The position numbers and the translations under genes are program-made. Under the pieces are notes generated by a model. That model was not told the DNA's origin. It saw only the letters and a program-made list of their open reading frames with translations, and searched no databases. 64,000 bases of DNA, from the NCBI GenBank assembly GCA_002049455.2, contig KV919086.1, positions 1 through 64,000 of the forward strand, given 5' to 3'. Source of the DNA: Porphyra umbilicalis. Taxonomy: Eukaryota > Rhodophyta > Bangiophyceae > Bangiales > Bangiaceae. Positions within the stretch are counted from its first letter, which is position 1; the number at the start of each line of letters is the position of its first letter. Of the stretch, positions 39,968 through 52,126 are shown one piece after another.

Positions 39968-42900
39968 AGCCCCTTCGCGTGAGCGCTTGCTGGCGCGACG
40001 GGTTGCCAGAATGGTCTCGAGCTAAATGTCCGTCGCCTCTGTTTCAGAGTACTTGGTGTGGTCCTTAACGGCGCACGAGACCATGGCGGACCGCTGAGGA
40101 GTGTCTGTTCTACTGGCTGCTTCATTTGAGCCGATTCCTCTCATTTGAGGATGTTTTTGATGCCTCTCTGTGACCATGTTCCCGGCCTCGGCTGCTCTTT
40201 CTGAGAATAGATCTGGACTCTGCGAAGTCCAATCACCTATTGGCCAACCCTGCGGCTGTGTACGAAGAAATCTCGGAGGGGGTGCCCCAGACACCCGAAA
40301 AAGGCCACGTTTCCAGCCCATATGAGAGGGAGCCTCACTGTCGACGTAGAGGCCTGCCGGCGTCGAGTTGGCGGACTTGGCCTCCGTTTCCGCCATCCGC
40401 ATCTTGCTTACAGCGATAAACAGCGCACTCGGAGACGCGCAACGAGTTGAGTCAGTCCTCCGGGCGGCGCCACGGTGCGATTGTGACGTGTTCTTACGGG
40501 CCAACCATCACTGGTAGGACCCGGTATCGTCTTGATGTTTGACCCGGAGCCTACGTATCGGCGCCAGAGGGCCCTAACCGTCGTTAGAGCGGCGGGCTTT
40601 TGATTTGGATTTGGGCCCTTGGGTGCGCGGACGCGTGCGCCCTGTTTCCGACTGACCCCAATTCCTAGCAACTGGCCTCTGATGAAGTCTGCATCTCATC
40701 CCCACCGGAAAAGAAAAATATGGCTCACCGCAGGAGAGTCTCGCGGGGTCGGGGGTCTTTACCGTTTCCGCTGGAGTGCTCCCGTTCTCCTTCTGGAAAG
40801 TGCACCCAAGAAAATGTCTGCACCAGTTCTTGACACAATGATTTCTCGTATGAGAACGGCTCGGAATCGCACATTACAGTCAGAAAACTTTATTACGAAC
40901 GGAGTATTTGATCATCTGGGAGCTCTGAGTTCCCATCCTGACGTCGCCTTCCACCACGCGAAGGTGCTATGTGGACAGCGAAGGGAGTGTGTGTAGCTCT
41001 GAATGCTTTGCAGAGGAGGGGCACAGGAGTTGTTGAGGAACCTCTAGGGTCATGAGACACAAAGAGTTGCTAAAAAAAAGATACATTGGGCGGGGATCGA
41101 GGATAGAGCAGGGGGGACAGAGGGGAGAAGGCGGGCGGGGAAGGCTGAAGCCGAAGGACAGACATGAGGAGGGGGGCGAACGGGTGGGGGAGGAAGGGGG
41201 GCGGATGAGAAGGGGGGGGCTGGGTTAGGGGGGCTCAGGGGCTATCAGATGGACGATAAAATTATGAGAAATCCTGTGCTGGTACGCAGGGAACTGGTAC
41301 CGGTCTGTGCTGTGGTGGTACGAAGGGCGGGGGATGGGGGGGCGATGGATAGCCCTGAAGAACCTGCACAGTACAATGCGACCACGAAACTCGGGCTCCA
41401 GAGCCTCTCTGATGTGCTGACCTCACCTATTCGTCGACCTTGGCCGAGAAATCGGCCCAGACAGCCACTCCGGGGCTCCGGGGTGCATCGGAGTGACTCT
41501 ACATCCGGATCCGTGCGACGAACGCGGGCAGGAGCAAGACGCTCCGCTCGGAAATCACTCGAAGGGCTCTGTGGACGCGAAATTGCACTGATACGGCCAT
41601 GTACTTTTTCCTACATTTTTCCAGGGAGATACGCTGTTCTCGTTCAGGAGAGCTCCGTTTGAGGCGCACAAGGCATCATTGGAGAGCTGATGAGCTCACG
41701 AATCCAGTTGTGTGACTCAGACAGCGATGGGACTCTTCGTTGGTCTTTTAAAAAAGTGTGAACTGCGCTACAGGCGGTTCTGGAGCGTCCCCAGGAACCC
41801 GATTTCATATGTAAACACTGTTGATTTCCCACACGAGCCCTATGGTGCAAGTGTGAAGAACTGGTGTCAAACGGATAGGGGCCTGCGTGGACATCCGTCT
41901 GCGGACCTCTGCCCCCACTTTGCGTACGCCTGGATGGGGGATGGGACCGTGTGGGTCGCCGCGCGAGGGTGGATAAGAAGGGCCGCCGGCACCGACTAGC
42001 GGGCTGTGGACCCGGATCATCAGACGTAGCATCCGAAAAAGCACCACCCCAGGTAGGGGCGTTGCTTGGCGGACGGCTACGTCGCCCGTTCCTGTTTTCG
42101 GCATTCGTGACTACGCCTCACGTCGCTGATTTTACCACACTGAAAGCTACTTTCCAGGCACACTTTTCTCGCCGGAATCTTCCCTCTTAGTGGCCGATGA
42201 GCACTGATCTCAATATGGCCCAGATGACACCTCCTGTTGACTTCATCATCCCAGCGATGATAGCATGATGATCACGATGAACCTGATTGTGAAAGGAGAC
42301 GATCGTGGCTCTGTGGGCCCCGAGCAGCACAGCCAGCTCGTGGAATACATAACCCCCTGGCCTTTAGGACAGGGTACTGTCCAACATGCGCATAGCGCCC
42401 CCTATTCTAATTTTTTTCCGAGCTAGTGCATGCTGCGGGAGTACTTGCGAAAAAGCGGGGTGGCCGTGGAGAGACCTCGTACGGCTCAGGCGGATGTCGC
42501 CGTACGGTAAGTCCGGCATGGTTAGAAACGTCGCTCTGCAACGTATCTCTGCATGTGTTTAGGCGGCATGGCGGTACGTTGGGCGTTTAAGAGGTTCAAC
42601 CATGTGAAGGAAAGGGTTTTTTTCTCGTTCAGATGGCTTGAAACGGGGGGTCTGTGATTCAGACGAGCTGGAAACGAGGATGCGGGCTGCATATGACCGC
42701 ATCGGGTGAGGAATTGAGGGCGTAACTGGCAGAACCTGCCCCTGAGATGCTCCAGACGGTGTTTTTGTTCTTCAAAACTTTTATCGCGCCGGAGAGGGCC
42801 AATATCGGTGACAGCCGAGACGCGTGGAATGTGGTGTGACCGTGGCGCGCAGTGACTGAAGCGGGTAGTCGCGAGTGGCGTGACGCAACTGCCCGCGTGG

Positions 42901-43858
42901 TGCTGTGCGCGAGTCTGAGACGAAGAGAGGGCGGCGCCGTGCGTGTGGCCCGTGCGAGGGGATGATGGTGTGGTGGTGGCAGACTGGCCGTGCGGGATGT
43001 CGCGCAGCTGACCGCGTGGTACGTCGTGGGGGAAGACCGGACAGGGGCGTACGTTTGGGGAGTTGTGGAGGGGTTGATGGGCCGTGGGGCTGGAGAGGGG
43101 GAAGAGACGCCGCTGGCTTGCCGGTGGCAGCCCTTATGGCGGCGGCGTCGGCCCTTTCGCCCGCGCCCCCTGCTGCGATAGGCTTGCTGCTGGCAACAAG
43201 CCTAGCTGCCGTGGACGAGGGGGCGGGAGTGGCGTGGCGCTTGCCCCGGGGGGCGGGTGGCCTGTGTGGTAGCGGCGGCGCAGGCGGACGTAGGTGTGAG
43301 GCCGACAGGCTGTGGGAGGTGAGGCTGTTGGCGAGCCGTGCGTGACTTGGGACTGTCGCAAGCACGGCGTCACCTGGGTGGGGGGCCGGCGCGCTCCGAG
43401 GCGGACGGCTCGGGCGCACGCGGCTGCCCGTGGACGCTCGCAGGGACATGAAAATAAAAACCAATGCAGTGCATGAATAACAGAGCCACGTGCCAAGTAA
43501 AGCGCGACGGCATGTTTCTAGTCTAAATGGTGCTTCGGAACTTACACAAATAGATGGTCTTCGAAAACAGCACAACTCCAGGCCAGGGTGTTTTCGCGCA
43601 CGCGCTTTCAGTAAAAAAAGAGAACGCGATCGGCCATTCAATCAATTATTAAAGTTTAAATACGAATCAAACTTAAAATGAACTAGTTTAATCATATGCC
43701 AATTACGTCAACAACTTCACTTCTTGACATGTTTCTGAACTGAACAACAGTTCGATGTACTCTGGTTCTCTTTTGAATGGGGCAACACTCAGCGGACTGC
43801 AATATCGCTGAGCTCGGGAAACGGCACAAGATATCCCGTGCGCACAAGGCCTGCGATC
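39968..43858. other. Intergenic, repeat remnants, no supported gene
   Basis: Frames are short or compositional. Features seen: G-rich tracts at 41090-41240; a third copy of the TIR-like CCCTGGCCTTTAGGACAGGG at about 42357; and a 31-bp match at 43583-43613 to 22685-22715. A GC-rich block at 42800-43450 is open on both strands, including a 286-codon minus frame with Pro/Ala/Arg-rich content that I do not accept as a gene. Confidence 0.4.
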
Positions 43859-46800
43859 ATGGATATCAGGAGGGACAAGGTTGGAGGCGCGTCTGCCTCG
43901 ACGGCAGGTACGTTTTTATCGGATACTGCCTGTCGCTTGACGCCTTCCTTTTGGCTTGGTCACCGTGTCCTTTTTTGTTGAGACGCATCGTCGTGTTTGG
44001 TGCGTCCTGGCAGCCGTGCAGCGCCTGTGACGTCTGTATATAGTGAAGATGCACGTCCTGCCTGTGCTGGTTCAGTGTGTCCGCGCTTGCTGCCTCGCGT
44101 ACCTATGGACGTGACAGCTAACTCTGGGCGCTGAGAATGTCACGTACATGATGGTCTGCTCTTCTGCCACTTTTCTTCATATGCATGCTTTTTTGTTTCT
44201 CTCCTCTGGTTCCTGGACTGAAGATGACGGGGCTGGCTCTGCCCGCAGGCGCGAGGACGCGTCGACTGGTTCGACGCGCCCTCGACCCGTGGCGACGGCA
44301 GTCCTGGCTGGTGGAGATGCTGCGCCATCGTCGCCGAGCAAGAGGTTGCCGACGACAGCCCCCTGTGTGGCCGCACATGCAGGGATGGGTGTTGTGGAGC
44401 CTACTACAGGGGCCGCTGCCGCGCTGCAATCTATTCACTCGCAGCCCGCTGTAGAGGGCCATCTGCTGGGATCGTCTGCTGCGGGTGGCAGTCGGCTGCC
44501 AGCCCTGTACGCCGACCTCAGAGCCGCTCGGGACGAACTTTGTGACGTGCAGCAGAGCATCCAGAAGAAGGAGGCACTGAAAGAAGTCGTTGGCAACGAA
44601 CTTGGCAACATCGAGGAGCAGCTGGCGCAGCCCGGCCTCAGTGCGAAAGACGATGCAATGTTGCGGGGAAAGTGGCAGGTGGCCATTGGCAACATCAAGG
44701 AAGCCAACTTGGCGCTTGCTGGCCTTCGTCCAGATGAACGACAGCTGAAGGACAACGTCGCTGCGCTTCAGAAGCAGGCTGCAGCCGCAGAGACGGCGTC
44801 GAAGGTGCCTGTCCCTAAGGTGCGTGCTTCTCCGGCGCTGTGTTTCATCCATTCGGTGCTTTTCGACTCTAGGTGTTCGAGGACTTGGGGGTTTGTATCC
44901 CGCTCTCAACTAGTCTGGTGAGCACGTCGTGCGGTGTTCGTTTGTGATGTGTCGTTTTGTGTTGTTGCCAGAACTGACTCAGTCACCATCGTCTCCTTCG
45001 CATTGCGTTCGTGGTGTTGTTCGTGTGGCTTGTGCTCGTGTCGCCTCGTAGGTGCCAATTGTTTTGCTCCGAGTGGAAGCTGCCGAGCTCCCTGGCGTGA
45101 GGAAGCAATATGCCCGACACCAGCTGGACGGCGCAGAACTCCAACTGCGCGGGAGTGACGACGTCATTTCTGCGATCCAGGAGTCCGCATTGGACAACCT
45201 GGCACCCGCTGGGGGCAAATCCAACGTCCTTGTCGTCAGTGGCCCGTCGGGGTCGGGGAAGACCCGGGTTGGATTCGAGGCGCTGTGTCGGTCGAATGGG
45301 CTTGCCGGCGACCTGCTGCAGGCGATCGCAGCTAAGGCGGGCTGCATCGTGTTGACCATCCCGCTGTTCATCGACTTCAACAACGGGTACGCGTTTGACC
45401 GGTCTGTTGACGAAGATTTCATGGACAAGAACCTTGGTGTACGTCTGGCCGCCCGTGCTTTGAGCGAACTTGTGGGTCGCGTCAAGGACGCCAACGGTAG
45501 GAGTCTTGATGGATTATATACGGCGGACGTGCTGACGGCAATCGCCAAGGCGGCTCTCCGACAAGCCTCTGAGGCGGGCGCATCCCCGCCTGGCGTCATT
45601 CTTCTTGCGCTTCACCTGGACGAGTACCAGGCGTACGTGCAGAACCTGATGAAAGAGCGGAATCATTCGCTTGATACCGCGGTGTTGAGGTTCAAGGAGA
45701 TGATGAGCGCCGTGAACAACTGGGTTTCGTCTGCGGAAGATGCGGTCGGTGTCAAGGTGGTCTTCCTCCCAGTGGTGACGGGCACGCCTGTTGACGGCTT
45801 GCCATTTGTGCTTACCGACAAGCTTCGGGCAGTACTCATCTCACCTGGCCGCTTGGTGTTGAAGACGTCTGCTGAGCTGTTTGCCGACGCCCTTACTGCA
45901 GGTGCCAAGCGCCCTCTACGTCCGAGTGTGTATGAGGCCCTGCTCGTTAGTGCTGAGGCGCGCAGCGCGCTTGGCGACACGGACTTCTTGCCGCGGCATG
46001 TGGTCTACCTCGCACGTGAAGCTCTGAAGGTCTTGCCAGCGTCGGCTGATGGGGCTGCCATGGTGGCTGCCATCGACTGGGCCGTCGCCATGGGCCCTGT
46101 AGTAATGTCAACGATGCGACGGGAGCTCGTTCCGTTCGCAGATACATTGGCTCTACTTTCCCTCTCTAAAGCCCCGGTGCACCTCTTTGTCCCTGGTCCA
46201 AGTCGGGCGACCCCCGACTTGGAGCGCGCTGTGATTGACGCTGACGTTGCCGGCGTGATCAAGCTTGAAGCTGCAGGAGACGGCCGGTACGTCGTGCGCG
46301 TTCCTCTTGTTCAGCTTCGACGGTTGGGCTTGTCCTCAATTCTGCCGGCGCGCCTTCTTTCCCACACCATTTGCACGTGGCAGGAGGTGGATGTGATGGT
46401 GGAATACTGCCTGACCGCGGTGCTGCAGCCGGGCTTGCGGTCGATTCAGCTATTCATCCAAGACCTGTTCCCCGGGGCGTTGGGATGCGACAAACTACGT
46501 CCGCGCGAGCTGATCCTGGAGGAGCCGCGCTCTCTCTATGTAGAGCAGACCCAGTTCATCGCCTCCAGCGGCTCTATGCCGCCGAAGCAGATGGTTGTCC
46601 CGGCTCGGAGGGAGTTCCAGGCGATGCACGACGAGGTGCTGTTGACCGACGGAGTGTTTTTGACGTGTCCCGGAACTGCCGCGGTGGACATCCGCTGTTC
46701 GTTGCGCATGATGCCGCGCGGCAAGATCGGCGGCATGCTGCACGTCTTCGTGCAGACAAAGCATTCCGGCACGAGTAGCATAGTTTCCGAAGTGGCCGTG

Positions 46801-47049
46801 GACACCTGGTACAAGGCTGTCACGCGTGCTACCAAGGAGTGGCGCTCCGACCAAGACCAAGTGCTCTTCGTCTACTTCACCAACAAGCCTCCTAGCGATG
46901 ATGGATTTAGTGCCCTTATGTGCAGTGAGTTCTTCAAGCGCCGTCCTGGTCTGTTGATGGTAACCCACGACCAGCTTTCTGGCGTGCTGCCTTCTTTTCT
47001 CCTCACGCGCATCGTGACCCCCGCGCAACAAGAGCGCTTTGTGGCTTGA
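43859..47049 (+). CDS. Crinkler/RHS-like P-loop ATPase with predicted C-terminal nuclease region
   Basis: A three-exon model fits in phase: 43859-43907, 44224-44819 and 45052-47049 (donors GTACGT and GTGCGT, acceptors CTGAAG and TCGTAG), about 880 residues. Residues about 110-215 form a charged coiled coil. The ATPase has Walker A GPSGSGKT (about residue 278) and a Walker B-like LLALHLDEYQ (about residue 400). Near residue 775 MLHVFVQTKHSG follows DGVFLTCPGTAAVDIRC, resembling the core strand of restriction-like nucleases in Crinkler/RHS proteins. These are known as effector and transposon-derived ATPase-nucleases. The coiled-coil plus NTPase plus nuclease order suits that class. No target or partner is visible. 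If exon 1 is wrong, an ATG at 44148 opens exon 2 without splicing. Neighbours are transposons. Confidence 0.7.
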
Positions 47050-48850
47050 GCGATGGAGCCTCAGTGGTAGCCAGCGGTGCGGCCGCTGCCGCTGACCTCC
47101 GCGTGACAACCGCGACGTGCGGGCACCCGACGCGGTGGAGGCGGGGAACGCGTCGGCGACTGCTCTTGAGGAGCGCCGAGACGGACGCAGATGCCTGCTT
47201 GGCGGGCGCGGCCGCCGCCGGGCGGGGCGCCGCCACCTCTGTCCTGCTGAGCAGATCCGCCCGCATCGCGTGGGCGGAGTAGGAGGTGGCGATGGAGTAG
47301 CCAGCAGTGGTCGCCGTCGACGCTACGAGCTCCGGTGTGTCGACCGGAGCGCGGAGGAAGCTCGAGGCGTTTAGTGCTTCGGCACGTCGGCGGCGGGTGA
47401 CGAAGGACCGGGCGTGGGCTGATGGGACAGCAGTAACGTGGGCGTGAGGGCGGTGGTGGAGGAGTGGGCGTGACGGTGCGAGGGGAAACGCTCCGTGAGC
47501 ACGGAAGACGGCAGACGCCTTGACGGTCGACGCTGAGGGGTACGTCAAGCGCGACGCTGACCGGGCCGTAGCAAAGAGTGATGTCGTTAGTGCGTACGTG
47601 TGCGACGCCACGTGCTCTGCCACATGCCGCGCCATGTGCGACGCCAAGGGGCCATCGCCAAGGGAGAGAGAAAGAAGGGTGTTGCCGTGAGATAAGCAGC
47701 TTCAATGGATGGAGGAGATCGAGCTGGGGGGAACATGGGCTTGGGAGTAGGAGTGGGGTGAATGCAACGAGGGCGTGGTTTAGTAGACCAGAGAGAATAT
47801 CAGTGGGGACGCCTTGGCTCATTTAGAGTCAAACTGGCCGATCTGCCGGCCGCGCGTCGCACCCGTGCGGCGAGGCCAGGAGTCGACTTCATGATGTGTG
47901 GCTCGTGTGCGTTGTTGAGCGGTGTCGTCTTCCTGGCTGCTGCCAATATGCGTTCTCGCGTATTTTTCGCGCTCTATCCTGTTCCTTCGAATGCCTCTTC
48001 TGTTATCAGCACCAAACGGACGTGCACCCTAAGGTGAACACGTCATGGCAACACGAATGCCCCGAAGAGAACACGACGAGGAGAGCACATGCACGGAAGG
48101 GTCGCAAGATTCAAACGAGTTTCTGGTGAGATGTTCCCTTTAACGTGAACGAAATACCGTGAATGCTAAATTCTATTGAACACTCAGGCCATGTCCCAAG
48201 TCCGACGTTTGCATCACAATCCAGCCACGACTTCCTTGTGGGGGCGCCCACTCCATCCAGGACTTCCTCAGGCAGTGGCCAACTGCTGCCAGGACTTCGT
48301 TGTGGCAGCGGCCAATGGTGCTGTTCCCATGTGATATCTCATCCAGAAGGGCACCCCGTCGATTGCGTAAGGAAAAATCGTCGCGTGGGCCGTTTACAAC
48401 GCCTCAGAGCACTGTAGTTCAAAGCACATCACAATCAAGTCGTCTCAGTACACTCGACTGGAAGGGGTCCCCTACAGCAGCGGTCGCCCGGCCCCGGATG
48501 GAATGCGGTCGCGTTTCAAATGCACTGACGGAAGCAAAGTCCAGCACTGGAGAATGACAACGAGAAGTCACAGGACAGATTGTTACAACGTTCCGGCGAG
48601 CTGGGCGTCATCACATCATTCACATTGCTGGAATCACATTTCACCGACGCAGGTCCCACCAGCTGGGCATCATGCCGGCCGGACTCGGCAACCCGGAGCC
48701 TGGTGAGCTTGGAAACTGGAATCCTATTGGCTGATCGAATTCTATTGAGTCTCTGCCCATGAAACTCGCCGTTCGGTGTTCCAGGATCCAATTTTGAACG
48801 TGACCGTGTCTGTGCCATGCGCTTGTGGTCCATCCGCTATCCTTGACATT
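47050..48850. other. Intergenic region, no supported gene
   Basis: GC-rich until about 47.5 kb, then balanced. The minus strand has overlapping 214- and 253-codon frames (47003-47822) of Ala/Ser/Pro-rich content without domains, running antisense to the end of the ATPase gene. Nothing else recognisable. Confidence 0.4.
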
Positions 48851-49085
48851 AGGGAGTTTAAACAACCAGGTCGGGGCAACCGTTTGTGGCTATTTTGTGG
48901 GAAGAGCTTACGGTAAATTATTTGCAACGTCGAGTGGGACGGGGGGTTTAAACAGCTGAGTTGGGGTTGTGGCAGTCGCCTTGCCGGGTGCACGTGTCCC
49001 CGACGCCTCGACCGCTTCACTGTCGGACCGCGTGCATCCGTCTCCACGAGCGGCTGTGGCCATCTGCGCGGGGGTGGGCACCACG

Positions 49086-50225
49086 ATGGTCTCCATCAAG
49101 GAATTTTCCCTTGGGGAGCTGCAGCGCACGCGGCGTCGGCTGCGCCGCGAGGTACTGGTGCGCCACTTCGTGGGGGAGGGCGTGGTTGCACTTGGGCCTG
49201 TGCTGCTCCGCCTGTTGCGCGTGCGACGAGACGTGCGCTGTCTGATGGAGCGCGTGCGGGGCGTGAGCGCGACGTCGTTCAACATCGGCACTTTTTCGAC
49301 GGAGCAGGCTCTGTCTCTTTTTCGGGTCAAGCCTGCCGACGTCGGGCGCGTCGCTGAGCTTCTCCACCTGGAGGATGAGGTGTAACCCGGCAGGCACCCC
49401 GTGTCTGGCATCGAGAGGCTGTGCATCATGCTTCGGCGCCTCTCGTCACCCGCGCGTTGGGTGGATCTGGAGGGGCTCTTCGGGCGCCGCAGCTCGGCGC
49501 TGTGTGCCATATTTTTAGAAACCCTCAAGGTCCTTCTCGCGCTCTGGGAGGGTGCCTTTTGCTCTTGGCGAGGAGACCTGGTGGGGGAGCGGGCTGGTAC
49601 ATACGCAGAGTGCGTTTTGGTTAAAGGGAATGGCATTGACATCTGTATTGGTTTCATTGACGGCACAGGCATCTTTGTCGAGCGGCCCGGGGAGGGGCTG
49701 CAGCGCAGTGTCTATAGCGGGCACAAGAGGACGCACATGCTCAAGTTTCAGTCGATTGTGAACCCCGACGGGCTTCTGTTTCATCTGGCGGGACCTGTCG
49801 AGGGACGGCGGCACGACATCACGCTGTACCGGGACGCTGGGACGGACGAGATGCTTGTCGCAGGACTGCTGGTGCACGGGGTGTGCTACTGCCTCTTTGG
49901 TGACAAGGCCCATCTGGCGCGCCCCTGGTTGCAAGTGGCCTTCCCGTCGGGGCCCGGGGTGGAGCTGGATGAGGAGGAAGAGGCCTACAACATGGATACG
50001 GCGGGCGTGCGGGTGGCTGTCGAGTGGGGGTACGAGGAGGTGAAGCAGGTGTTCACCAGCCTCGACTTTAAGCGGAAGCTGAAAATACAGGAGGGGCCTG
50101 GGGCGCTGGTGTACCGGGCGGCGGTCTTCTTCTGGAAACTCCGCTGCTGTCTGTATGGCGGGCAGACGGCCACGTTGTTCAAGTGCGCACCTACTAGCGT
50201 GGAGCGGTACCTCTCACTGCCGTAG
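49086..50225 (+). pseudogene. Harbinger-type DDE transposase (DDE_Tnp_4-like) with one in-frame stop
   Basis: From an ATG at 49086 (frame open upstream to 48969) the sequence encodes an N-terminal region ending FRVKPADVGRVAELLHLEDE. It meets TAA at 49383-49385, then continues in the same frame to 50225: HPVSGIERLCIMLRRLSSPA, then FGRRSSALCAIF. The DDE core shows Asp in IGFIDGTGIF, Asp in EGRRHDITLYRDAG and a Glu in VEWGYEEVKQVF, with GDKAHLARPWLQVAFP between. In related transposases this junction is uninterrupted, so the stop is probably a recent nonsense mutation. Read-through or a sequence error are alternatives. The total is 379 codons, a normal length for the family. Confidence 0.8.
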
Positions 50226-50262
50226 ACAACGGCAGTAAGGCGCAGGGTGGAGGGGGAGAAAC

Positions 50263-50435
50263 GTGGGGGGGAGCATGGGATGCGGGGGGGGTGGGCGGGG
50301 GCCTGCGGGATGCGGGGGGGGGGGGGGGGGGGGAGTGTGGGATGCGGGGAGAGGGGGGAGGAGGACTGTGGGATGCAGGGGGTGGGGGGTGGGGGGAGGA
50401 GTGTAGGATGCGGAGAGGGGGGGGGGGGGACTGGT
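50263..50435 (+). repeat. G-rich repeats (GGGATGCGGGGG)n after the transposase
   Basis: About five or six copies of GTGGGATGCGGGG-like units separated by long G runs, immediately downstream of the transposase stop. Strong G-quadruplex potential on the plus strand. Confidence 0.75.
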
Positions 50436-50496
50436 GAGTTGGGCGTAGCGCACCATTTTGCCGCCGTCGGCGGTGGCGGCTCGGGCGTGCGGCGCC

Positions 50497-50688
50497 GCGC
50501 CGTTTCCCGGGCGGCCGGCGCAGCTGGCCACCCCACGGGCTGCCCCCGCCGCCGTGGCCGACGGCGGCAGCAAGGGTGGCGGAGAGCGAGGCCGCTCGAC
50601 GACGCCCGAGCAGGCGGTGGCGGTCACGAGCGGTGGGGGACGCGGCCCGTGGGGTGGCCGGCTGCGCCGGCCGCCCGGGAAACGGCGC
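50497..50688. repeat. 47-bp inverted repeat between the convergent genes of element 2
   Basis: 50497-50543 (starting GCGCCGTTTCCCGGG) is the near-perfect reverse complement of 50642-50688, with about two mismatches and a 98-bp loop that is itself rich in short inverted repeats. It lies between the transposase stop (50225) and the stop of the facing ORF (50866). This echoes the 43-bp inverted repeat between the two genes of the first Harbinger element. Confidence 0.85.
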
Positions 50689-50865
50689 GATGTGTGGGGC
50701 GTACGCTCAAAACTACAACGTGCGTCAAGGACCACAACACATACAAAAAAAACAGAAAGCGCCAGACGCGCCCGGCTGCGGCGCGCCCCCCCAAGCCCGC
50801 ACCCCAGTCCCCTCCCCCCTCCCACGCGCTCACTTGTTAAGTCGCCGCACGAGTGCCGCAATGAG

Positions 50866-51976
50866 TTACAGGCTGCGGGCACGCTCTTCAAGGTCAGCAG
50901 CCGTGGCTGCGAGCGCATCCGCCGCGGCTCGGCGGCTCGTGGCCTCTCTAGCCTCCTGCCGTCCCGCTTCTGCCAGGTGCGCCTCGCGCTCGTGCTGTAG
51001 CTTTCGCTCTTCGAGGTCAAGCCGCCGCTCCTCGGCAGAGCAGCGCCGCTCCTCGGCCATCCGCGAGCTCTCCGCGCTGCCTCTGACAACCTCCAGCAGC
51101 TCCTCCTCTTTCTCCTCCTCGATCTCCGCCCGGCGGCGGGAGCGCCCCCCAGCAGGCGACCTTGTGGTGCCGCCACCGTCTTTCCCCCCCTCCCCTTTCT
51201 TCTCCGCGTCCCCGTCGGCTACCACATCAGCATCCCGCTCCTCCCGGCGGCGGACGCGCCGCGCCAGGGCGGAACGACGAGCATCTGCGCCGGCCTGTAG
51301 GAGCGCATTCTCTTTCTTGGTCGTCTCCCCATTGGCCTTGGCGGCCCGCAGCCGGCTGTCGTTCATGGCCGAGCACGCGTCCGCCATCAGCGCGTCCATC
51401 TCCGTCACTTCCTCTACAGTCCCGCTCTCCTTGGCCACAGCCGCCTCCTTTTTCTCAAACTTCGCCTTGAGGAGCTTGAAGCGGTGTTTGACGGCTTTGT
51501 CGTCCACGTGCAAGGGCTTAGCCGGCGGCTGGTTGAATCGGTCCGTCGCCGGCACGTGGGTCTTTTTTGCCCCTGCCCCACTCGGCCAGGTGGGCGCCGG
51601 GCATTGTCACTGCTGACGCGCAAAGCAAATCCACACGAATGCCCTCCGTTCCGACAGGCCAGACCCGGCGCTTCTTGGGAGGCGTCGCCGCGTTGCCGTC
51701 CTTGTCCACCTCCTCCACGTCGCTCGGGCTACTGCTCGGTTGGGCCGCCGATGGCGCCGGGGGAGGGGGGGCACCACGGCCGCCCGAGAGAGGGGGGCCA
51801 AGAAAAGCGGCGCCTCCCGTGCCCAACCCAGCGCCACATCGGGGGGGAGCAGGGGACGGGACAGAGGAGGCGCCCGCGCCGCGCCCGGCGCCGCGCTCGG
51901 GTGGGGAGGGGGCTCCACGGGTGGAGGCATCCACAGCACCCGCCGTGTCCGCAGCGTCCCCATCGAGTGGCCCCAT
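50866..51976 (-). pseudogene. Element 2 partner protein (nuclear localising/DNA-binding, coiled coil), one frameshift
   Basis: Harbinger elements carry a partner gene. Here the minus strand encodes SSPSDVEEVDKDGN, KKRRVWPVGTEGIRVDLL and GAHLAEWGRGKK. After a +1 shift at an A6 run (about 51559-51564) it continues THVPATDRFNQPP, then DDKAVKHRFKLLKAKFEKKE and a long Glu/Arg/Ala coiled coil (RRLDLEERKLQHEREAHLAE) to 50866. The SANT-like start, the KHRFKLL helix and the coiled coil fit the second ORF of such elements. I chose the Met at 51976, though an earlier Met at 52195 lies in a hairpin. The shift may be a mutation, and the run makes an error possible. Confidence 0.65.
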
Positions 51977-52126
51977 CGCAGTGATGTCGACGGACGCCTC
52001 TCGCCGACGCCGGGCAAATGGCCGGCACGCACACAGGGGCGGCTCTTGCGTACGGGGGGAACAGGCGGTTGCCTGGCAGGACGACGGAGGGACCTCACTC
52101 GCGCAGACCCAGAGGGGCGCCCGCCG

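Noticed and set aside
42781..43641. 286-codon minus-strand open frame
   Set aside because: Pro/Ala/Arg/His-rich without domains; the opposite strand is equally open.
47061..47822. 253-codon minus-strand open frame next to the ATPase-nuclease
   Set aside because: Biased composition, overlapping frames on the same strand, no domain.
51556..51570. Programmed -1 frameshift site in the element 2 partner gene
   Set aside because: The frame needed is +1, and the A6 run is not positioned as a standard -1 slippery heptamer in the reading frame; a simple indel is more likely.
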